A stretch of DNA of 64,000 nt from Anolis sagrei (taxonomy: Eukaryota > Chordata > Lepidosauria > Squamata > Anolidae), in the NCBI RefSeq assembly GCF_037176765.1, contig NC_090025.1:166210822-166274821 (forward strand), in the 5' to 3' direction. Each line of letters begins with the position of its first letter. Position 1 is the stretch's first letter. Of this stretch, positions 57,930 through 64,000 are shown in pieces. Under the pieces are notes generated by a model, which did not search any database, was not told where the DNA came from, and saw only the letters and a list, made by a program, of their open reading frames with translations. The position numbers and the translations under genes were made by a program.

Positions 57930-57944
57930 TATAATAATCCAGAA

Positions 57945-58575
57945 ACTGCCAGTTATTTGAAGGTATGTGTAGGTATTTTTCATGCTTTGCATTCACAATT
58001 TACTAGCAGCTGTAGTTTACATTCTGGGATCAATGATGTCTAAAGACACAGTATGGACATGAGCAGTAGTTTCCTGATCACACAATGCTGAACAGAAGTA
58101 CATTTTCTGCCTGACAGGTTGACACGTTATTGCACTTATAATGTCACCCAGCAAATGCCAATGAACTGCAAGCCTTCAGCCTTTACCCAAGCCTGTAGAA
58201 TATATTGAAGTCTGTTTATAGGAGGGTCTAAGACTGTCCAGAGGACACCAAAAACATAGTGCAAAACCCCCACACCCCATAGAAAGCACTTGGAATGAGT
58301 GGAGAGGAAATATATTTTCATTTATTCATAGGGGAAGTGCATGAAACCTCTTTACCTCCTAACCCATGTTTTAAGGATAACTTCTCTGAACTGGATTCAA
58401 GGCAGTGCTGGTTAGAATCCAAAGTGCTGGGACCATTGTCAGAGATGTGGAGCCAGAAGTTTGTTAAAACTTGGTGTCTTATTAAAGCCTTCGGATCATG
58501 CTGATTTTATGGTTAACATCAAAAGCAGACTCCACCACAGCCCAAGGCAGCACATTCCACCATCAAACTATGGAA
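57945..58575. other. Unique intergenic sequence
   Basis: Nothing recognised. Confidence 0.4.
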
Positions 58576-58625
58576 GACTTGGGTTGTTGTAGGTTTTTTT
58601 TTGGGCTATATGGCCATGGTCTATA
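58576..58625 (-). mobile_element. Penelope-like terminal fragment
   Basis: TTGTAGGTTTTTTTTTGGGC and TATATGGCCATGGTCTA match in reverse the terminal repeat at 50330-50450. Confidence 0.45.
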
Positions 58626-58639
58626 GAAGACTTCTTTAT

Positions 58640-58770
58640 TATTTATTTGAAACATTTATATTCTGCCTTTCTCACCCCACAGGGGACTCAGGGCAGAGCA
58701 CAACAGATATATGGCAACCATTCAGTTCCAGGACATAACACCATAAATATACACAAACATTAAAATAATG
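58640..58770 (-). mobile_element. CR1 LINE 3' end
   Basis: ATTATTTATTTGAAACATTT, TCTGCCTTTCTCACCCCACA and GGGGACTCAGGGCAGAGCAC. Confidence 0.7.
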
Positions 58771-58775
58771 TTGAC

Positions 58776-58885
58776 CCTGAAGGAGCTGGGGGAGGTGACG
58801 GCTGACAGGGAACTCTGGTGTGGGCTGGTCCATGAGGTTATGAAGAGTTGGAAGCGACTGAACGAATAAACAACAACAACAAAAC
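58776..58885 (+). mobile_element. RTE/Bov-B LINE 3' end
   Basis: GAGCTGGGGGAGGTGACGGC, GTGTGGGCTGGTCCATGAGG and GAAGCGACTGAACGAATAAA plus (CAA)n; same family as 3621-3862 and less diverged. Confidence 0.8.
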
Positions 58886-59130
58886 CTATGTACAAGAATA
58901 TTCACAGAATATTCCCTCCTTCAGAAGGATGGTGAAGACCTGGCTGTGGGACCAAGCCTTTGGGGCAGTGCAGTGTGTCAATAATAGAATGGTGTCCTGA
59001 TATGATTTTTAAGCAACTGATTTTAAAGTGGATATAAGTGGTTTTAATGTATTATTATTATTATTATTATTATTTCTTTATTTTTAAAAAAAAAATACCT
59101 TTAACTCTGTCTCAATCAAAAATAGATGAA
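58886..59130. other. Unique sequence with (ATT)n
   Basis: An (ATT)n run at about 59050-59074; otherwise nothing. Confidence 0.4.
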
Positions 59131-59209
59131 AGGAAGGGGCCTGAGGCTGTTATGAATTGTGGGAGTTGAAGTCCAAAACACCTGGAGGGCCCAAGTTTGT
59201 CCATGCCTG
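59131..59209. mobile_element. hAT-type MITE, right half
   Basis: GAATTGTGGGAGTTGAAGTC and CCAAGTTTGTCCATGCCTG match the right end of the element at 60203-60759. Confidence 0.6.
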
Positions 59210-59754
59210 GTATAACACTTCTTTTCCCCAAAGGGCACGTGTTTTTCCTTTTCCTGACCATGGCTGTAGCCTTTGGAGTTCAGATGGTGCCCGCCGCCTT
59301 CCTGGAGTGCAACAAGAGGAGCCTGCGTGGGCCATCCTGCTACCCACCCATCCGCCAGGTGTGCCCCTGGGTCCAGGTGAGCCTGGCTGCTCCGTTCCCC
59401 CCGCCCTCCTTCTGCCTGGCCCAGGGTTTAAATAGACCCTCCTCCGCCTGGAGGGGATGTCATTTCGACGAAGGTGTGTGCGGGGGAGGGGTGACCCCAA
59501 TCCTCGCCCGTGTCCCCTTCCTCCTCCTCCTCCTCCTCCTCCCCGCGTCCCGCCAGATTGCCGAGCTCACAGGTTTCGGGAGCGAGCGGGAAGGTGGGTG
59601 CCAGGATTATTAATAGTGCCGCTGGATTCGTTCGGGAAAGGTAAATGTGATACCGCCGCCCTCCCCGAGTATCTGACACCGGCGAGGAGGGGTGGGGGGG
59701 GGGGTGGGGGAGGCGGCCAGCCTCGCCTTCCCGAAATAGAAAAGGCGAGGAACC

Positions 59755-59762
59755 TATATAAG
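59755..59762 (+). promoter_or_regulatory. TATA box of a divergent promoter, candidate PVALB
   Basis: TATATAAG in CpG-rich context; a start about 30 bp downstream would fall near 59787. It points away from NCF4. PVALB is the divergent neighbour 5' of NCF4 in human, which supports but does not prove the assignment. Confidence 0.55.
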
Positions 59763-59786
59763 TGGGGTGCCCACCCGACGGGGCAC

Positions 59787-59858
59787 TTTCTGGCGCGAGC
59801 ACTTGCCCAAACCCGCCGCCCGCCTTCTCCCCGGCCCGCCTTTGGAACACTTGGACAG
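59787..59858 (+). other. Probable non-coding first exon
   Basis: From the expected start to a CAG/GTAAGC donor there is no ATG, as expected for a 5' UTR exon; parvalbumin genes have a non-coding first exon. The exon start is estimated from the TATA distance. The next exon is not in the window, so the gene stays unnamed. Confidence 0.45.
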
Positions 59859-60005
59859 GTAAGCTCTGGAGGCGGGAGGAGAAGCCCGCTCTCAGGCCCA
59901 GCCGACTTTGGATTTGGGGCTGCCGCTCTCCCATGCAGAAGTCGGGTGCCCAACACGCTGGGAAAGGGACTCGACTCCAGAGATAGATAGAGATACCCTC
60001 AAGAG

Positions 60006-60141
60006 CAGGGCTTCCCAATCTTGGCTCTTCCAGGACTTTTGGACTTTACCTTCCAGAATCCTCCATCATTGGTCAAGGCAGCTGAAACTTCTGGGAGCTG
60101 AAGTCCAAAACTCCTGGAAGAGAAGGGTTTAGGAATCACTG
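60006..60141. mobile_element. hAT-type MITE
   Basis: A fold-back CAGGGCTTCCCAATCTTGGC ... GGGTTTAGGAATCACTG with CTGAAGTCCAAAACTCCTGG inside. The target duplication is decayed. Confidence 0.7.
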
Positions 60142-60299
60142 CCCCAGGACCTTCCAATCCCAGGACTCTGGGACTCCCTGGGCATCCTTTCTCCACCAAC
60201 ACCAGGCATGGGCAAACATGGACCATCCCTCCAGGTGTTTTGGACTTCAACTCCCACAATTCCTAACAGCCTCAGGCCCTTTCCTTTTCAATTTTCCTT

Positions 60300-60395
60300 T
60301 CAAGGTTTAGTTGGCCACCTTGATTAGCATTGAATGGCCTTGCAGCTTCAAGCTCTGGCTGCTTACTGCCTAGGGAGATCCTTTGTTGGGAGGTG
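60300..60395 (-). mobile_element. Penelope-like 3' fragment
   Basis: TTGGCCACCTTGATTAGCAT and GATCCTTTGTTGGGAGGTGA are the reverse complement of the segment at 16530-16625. Confidence 0.65.
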
Positions 60396-60397
60396 AT

Positions 60398-60610
60398 TAT
60401 TTATTTATTTATTTGTTATTTGAGACATTTCTACCCCACCTTTCTCCAACTGGAAGGGAACTCAAGACAGCTTTAGAGCTAGGCAGCCATTCGCTTCCTT
60501 CAGAACAAAGTGTTACTAAAACAAACATTTAAAATAGAAATATAAAATGCATACATTAAAACATTTGAAACACATAAAAACAATACCATCACTGTTAGCC
60601 TTAATTAATA
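60398..60610 (-). mobile_element. CR1 LINE 3' end
   Basis: (TTTA)n, ACATTTCTACCCCACCTTTC and GGAAGGGAACTCAAGACAGC. Confidence 0.65.
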
Positions 60611-60884
60611 ATAAATTAATTAATGATAATGTTCTTACAAAGCTGATTTTTTGGGGGAGTGCAGGGAATATTTTTCTGCGTAAGAAGGGGCCTGGGCTAT
60701 TAGGAATTGTGGGAGTTGAAGTCCAAAGAACCTGGAGGGTCCAACTTTGCCCATGCCTGGCCTAGACAGGGCAACACATCTAATCAAGATGAGGAAAGCT
60801 ATTTAAGGTAATGAGAGTACAAGGCCCATCATTCCCCAGTTAGCATGGCCAGGAGCTGTGAGTTACATTTGTCCATCCCTGCCT

Positions 60885-60897
60885 CCCCCCCCCCCCC
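60885..60897. repeat. C13 homopolymer
   Basis: Thirteen C, one of eight G/C runs of 11 or more in the window. Confidence 0.85.
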
Positions 60898-61391
60898 AAA
60901 CCAGGAACTTTAATCTATGCTGCCCTCTACTTTCCCCCCTCCTAAAATAAACCCAAATTGTACCATCAAAAAGCTAAGAGCTCTCCCAGTCCTCTTTGGG
61001 AAGGGGGTCTCAAAGAAGGGCGTTGATAGAGGGATGGACCGTCCCAAATGAAGAAAAATGGGACTGGTGGACTGCTGGGAAGTGAGAAAGAAAAGTGATA
61101 TGAATCATAGAGGTGCATTCAAAGAAAACTTTCCTAAACCAAAAGGGGAAAGGGATGGAGATTGGGCAGGAAGGCAAGGCCATGCCTGATGAAGCTGAGA
61201 GCAAAGGGTGTTCCGGTGCTGAAAAATCAAAGGAAGGTGATGGACAATCCCTTGCAAGGTGGACCTTCTTCCCCTCTTACTCCAGCCATCATCCTCTGTG
61301 AGATCCATATAAAAGTTGATTTTTTGGACTATGCTCCCCAATGTGCCCCAGTCAGCATGTCAGCTGGAGGATTTGGAGAGACATAGTCTAA

Positions 61392-61539
61392 GGGCCCTTC
61401 CACACAGCCCTATTCTCAGAATATGAAGGTAGGAAATCCCACATTATCTGAGTGTGAACTCAGATAACCCAGTTCAAAGCAGATATTGTGGGATTTTCTG
61501 CCTTGATCCTCTGAGATATAGGGCTGTGTGAAAAGGCCC
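61392..61539. mobile_element. PIF/Harbinger-type MITE (cluster copy 1)
   Basis: GGGCCCTTCCACACAGCCCT ... AGGGCTGTGTGAAAAGGCCC, flanked by TAA and TCA. Confidence 0.7.
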
Positions 61540-61611
61540 TCAACCTGCTCTAGCAGTACTTGTTCTTTAAGTGATTGGCTTTGCCAGTCCCAGGACTACT
61601 TGTGCTTCTGA

Positions 61612-61743
61612 GGCCACTTCCACATAGCTGAATGAAATCCCACATTACCAGCTTTGAAGTGGAAGTGTGGACTCAGATAACCCAATTCAAAACAGATCTT
61701 GTGGGATTTTCTGCCTTGACACTGATATTCTATAGAAGGGCCC
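61612..61743. mobile_element. PIF/Harbinger-type MITE (cluster copy 2)
   Basis: GGCCACTTCCACATAGCTGA ... TATAGAAGGGCCC, flanked by TGA and TAA; opposite orientation to copies 1 and 3 by its internal order. Confidence 0.65.
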
Positions 61744-61905
61744 TAAGACCTTTATAATATCAGTCATAGGAGATATGAATCTATGCGCTTGCATTGTTGA
61801 CTTGTTTAATCTGATAGTGAAGTGGGAAGGGAAGGGGCATCCAATGTAGTCTGCAATGTGCCGTTTATTTCACAAACACAGGTAGGGAATATTATTAGCT
61901 CTCAA

Positions 61906-62053
61906 GACCCTTCCACACAGCCCTAAATCCCAGAGTAGCAAGGCTGAAAATCCCACAATATCTGCTTTGAACTGGGATATCTGAGTTCACACTCAGATAA
62001 TGTGGGATTTCCTGCCTTGATATTCTGGGATATAGGGCTGTGTGGAAGGGCCC
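61906..62053. mobile_element. PIF/Harbinger-type MITE (cluster copy 3)
   Basis: GACCCTTCCACACAGCCCTA ... GGGCTGTGTGGAAGGGCCC, followed by TTA. Confidence 0.7.
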
Positions 62054-62242
62054 TTAGAGTTAATGAAGTTTAACACCACTTTAGCTGCCATGACTCAATA
62101 CTATGGAATACTAGGAGCTGTAGTTTCTGCCAAGAGGAAAGACACCTCATCAAACTGCACATCCCAGGTTTCCATAGTATTGACCCATGGCAGTTAAAGT
62201 TCTGTCAAACCGCATTAATTCTAATGTGTCGATGCACCTTAA
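62054..62242. mobile_element. Palindromic MITE, nearly complete
   Basis: AACACCACTTTAGCTGCCAT and GACTCAATACTATGGAATAC fold back on TTTCCATAGTATTGACCCAT and GGCAGTTAAAGTTCTGTCAA; ends CGATGCACCTTA. Same family as 14735 and 17803. Confidence 0.75.
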
Positions 62243-62397
62243 TACTGAACAAGAGAAAAAGGAATATGAAGTCCAGCTAAGTTTAACAATACTTAACATT
62301 TTACTAGTAGAAAGAGGCCTGTCTTTTTTCAAGTAATAATTAGGGGGAAGAAAGGGGGACGATCATGTCAAATCAAAATAGTTTTGGCATTATAAGT

Positions 62398-62642
62398 AAA
62401 GGTAAAGGTTTCCCCAGACATTAAGTCTAGTTGTGTCCAATTCTGAAGGGTGGTGCTCATCTCCATTTCTAAGCTGAAGAGCCGGCATTAACCGTAGACA
62501 CCTCTAAGGTCACGTGGCCGGCATGACTGCATGGAGCATTGTTACCTTCCCGCTGGAACGGTACCTATTGATCTACTCACATTTGCATGTTTTCTAAGTG
62601 CTAGGTTGACAGAAGCTGGGGCTAACAGCGGGAGCTCACCCC
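62398..62642 (-). mobile_element. tRNA-headed SINE, family A, lacking tRNA head
   Basis: Tail AGGTAAAGGTTTCCCC, body to GGGGCTAACAGCGGGAGCTC, then stops where the B box should begin, so it is 5'-truncated. Confidence 0.8.
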
Positions 62643-64000
62643 AAGGCTCTAAATTTTACTGTTCTAATCTGACTAAAAAGGGTGGTTCATTCAATCAGCT
62701 ACAGTATTGGAGATTTCTTCAAAAAAGATTATCTCAGCATTCTTATAGCTTTTTTTCCTTCCCCATTACTGTTTCTCTTTCTAATCTCCAACCGCAGTTT
62801 TTATTCTGGCTCCTTCATAATCCAAGGATGGAAATGGGATTGTGTGGGAGAACCAGGCATCTATCCCTCTTGATCATCTCTCCTCCTCATATTTTTTGTT
62901 AGGTAGAACTTGTGAATTATGAACAGGTTGTCTAGGTAGTTCATAGTAGTGGCACACTAAAGCCCTTTTGAAATCTGCATAAAATGATCTCATGGGATCC
63001 TTCCAAACTCAATGCTTTTTACGGGAAGCCTCCTTTAAAATACCAATGTGGATTCCTTCTCTTTAAAAGGTGCACACACATTGCTTCATATGCTAATTTC
63101 AAAACAGGGCATCTTTGCTTCAGTGGGGACATCTCCCCATCTTTCTACTGGCCTTCTGCCCCAAAGCTTACCTTGTGGAAGCTGTGGTGAGTTTGGGAGG
63201 GAAGGCATTGGCCTTTTCACTCCAGGATAGATGAAGGAAGCATAATCCAAGTTGCATCTTCAGCAAAGTGGGGAGCCAACAAGAGCCAACAAGAGTTGGG
63301 ATGTCAGCAGCAGCAGGAACCGGAGCATCTTTACTTCTGGCGGCCAGTCAAGGAAAGATTTGATGCACTGTGACCTGAGAGGTCTCAAGTCCAGGGGGTT
63401 GCTGAGTAAGGCCTGAGCAAGGAGGGGTAGCAAGTATCGGGTGTGTGGAAGAGGAGAACAGGTGCTACTGCAGAGACAGGCTGATTTCTCTCCTGGTGGT
63501 CTCTCTTACATAAATTTTCTAAGTGGAGGTGCACAGTTTTAGATAATGAACATAGGCAGATCTCCACACTTGAGGTGCTTTTGAGAAGATCTTGGGAAAG
63601 TCACTCTTCTTGGCAATATCTCCCAGGATCTCCAAGTCAGTATCTAACCAAAGGAAGTAACTTGCTCAACCTCTGAGGGAGATACTGCAATCCCAAATCC
63701 ATGTGTATGAGCTGTGATCCCAAATCCATGTGTATGAGCTGTGATCGCATCAGTAGAGTAGAAATACCACTACAGTACACAGTACACATTTCAGCATTGA
63801 AAAAGATGTATGGATTCCAGCATGGATTGTAGCCCATGGGCCACATCTGGCTCCAGGACTCATGAGTGTAAATTCCCCAAGACCCAAGTGTAGAATCTAC
63901 AGAGTTAACGCAGTATTGATACAAAAAAAAACGTTTTCTTGTCAACACTAAACCTCAAATCTGTACTGCATTTCGGGCACGAGAGACTTTTTTATGGGCA
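62643..64000. other. Unique sequence, possible first intron of the rightward gene
   Basis: No parvalbumin-like or other coding exon is seen. A 27-bp tandem duplication lies at 63690-63743. Confidence 0.4.
63690..63743. repeat. 27-bp exact tandem duplication
   Basis: Two head-to-tail copies starting ATCCCAAATCCATGTGTATG. Confidence 0.95.

Larger units (their letters stand above)
59280..59960. promoter_or_regulatory. CpG-rich island
   Basis: GC content and CpG density rise sharply against the AT-rich surroundings (for example CCCGCGTCCCGCC, TTTCTGGCGCGAGCAC). No repeats lie inside apart from (CTC)n at 59519-59541 and a G-rich run at 59690-59712. It encloses the TATA box and donor described separately. 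Confidence 0.75.
60203..60759. mobile_element. hAT-type MITE with nested Penelope and CR1 pieces
   Basis: The ends CAGGCATGGGCAAAC and TTTGCCCATGCCTG are inverted; the halves end AGCCTCAGGCCCTTTCC and GAAGGGGCCTGGGCT. Between them lie a Penelope-like 3' piece (60300-60395, minus) and a CR1 3' end (60398-60610, minus). The 8-bp flanks match at 5 of 8. Confidence 0.65.

Noticed and set aside
59428-60018. 196-codon minus-strand and 177-codon plus-strand frames in the CpG island
   Set aside because: High GC depletes stops in all frames; the peptides are proline/glycine/glutamate-rich without a domain, and they run through the TATA box.
62643-64000. Parvalbumin coding exons
   Set aside because: Searched by eye for the EF-hand phrase DKDKSGFIEEDEL and the N-terminus; nothing similar in any plus-strand frame.

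Overview
This is nuclear DNA of a squamate reptile, most likely an iguanian lizard close to Anolis. The evidence is the repeat mix: Sauria SINEs with a Bov-B-like tail, two tRNA-headed SINE families, RTE/Bov-B and CR1 3' ends, an L1 with readable ORFs, Penelope-like element (PLE) ends, and many palindromic MITEs of hAT and PIF/Harbinger type. The genus is inferred from remembered repeat families, not from a search.

Only one host gene can be named with confidence. The 5' half of NCF4 (p40phox of the phagocyte NADPH oxidase) lies on the minus strand as three coding exons: 8157-8188, 6333-6417 and 1529-1682. They join in phase into the first 90 residues, including the basic FRRYRQF core of the PX domain, with the same residue numbering as the human protein. 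The remaining exons must lie left of the window. Introns 1 and 2 are filled with old repeats.

From about 8.2 to 59 kb I see no convincing host exon. This stretch is intergenic and built from layers of transposons. Main elements: an 894-bp TIR element (12778-13671), solo-LTR-like fossils (4035-4827 and 15169-15922 in opposite orientation; weaker ones at 23160-24040 and 33194-34177), CR1 copies, an almost intact 5.7-kb L1 (43957-49690) with a perfect 15-bp target duplication inside an older CR1, and a Penelope-like insertion with a GIY-YIG endonuclease reading frame (50330-51120).

At 59.28-59.96 kb the base composition changes abruptly to a CpG-rich island. It holds a plus-strand TATA box (59755-59762) and a probable non-coding first exon ending in a CAG/GTAAGC donor at 59858. 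It is divergent from NCF4 and about 51 kb from it. In mammals PVALB is the divergent upstream neighbour of NCF4, so this is a candidate PVALB promoter; no parvalbumin coding exon lies inside the window.

The last 4 kb hold a dense cluster of Harbinger-type MITEs and SINEs. I found no undescribed multi-gene system. The most noteworthy structures are three perfect short hairpins with unrelated arms, a 39-bp templated patch inside a SINE, a SINE/LINE shared 3' tail, two SINE families sharing one tRNA head, a LINE copy with a twin-priming inversion, and well-dated nested insertions.
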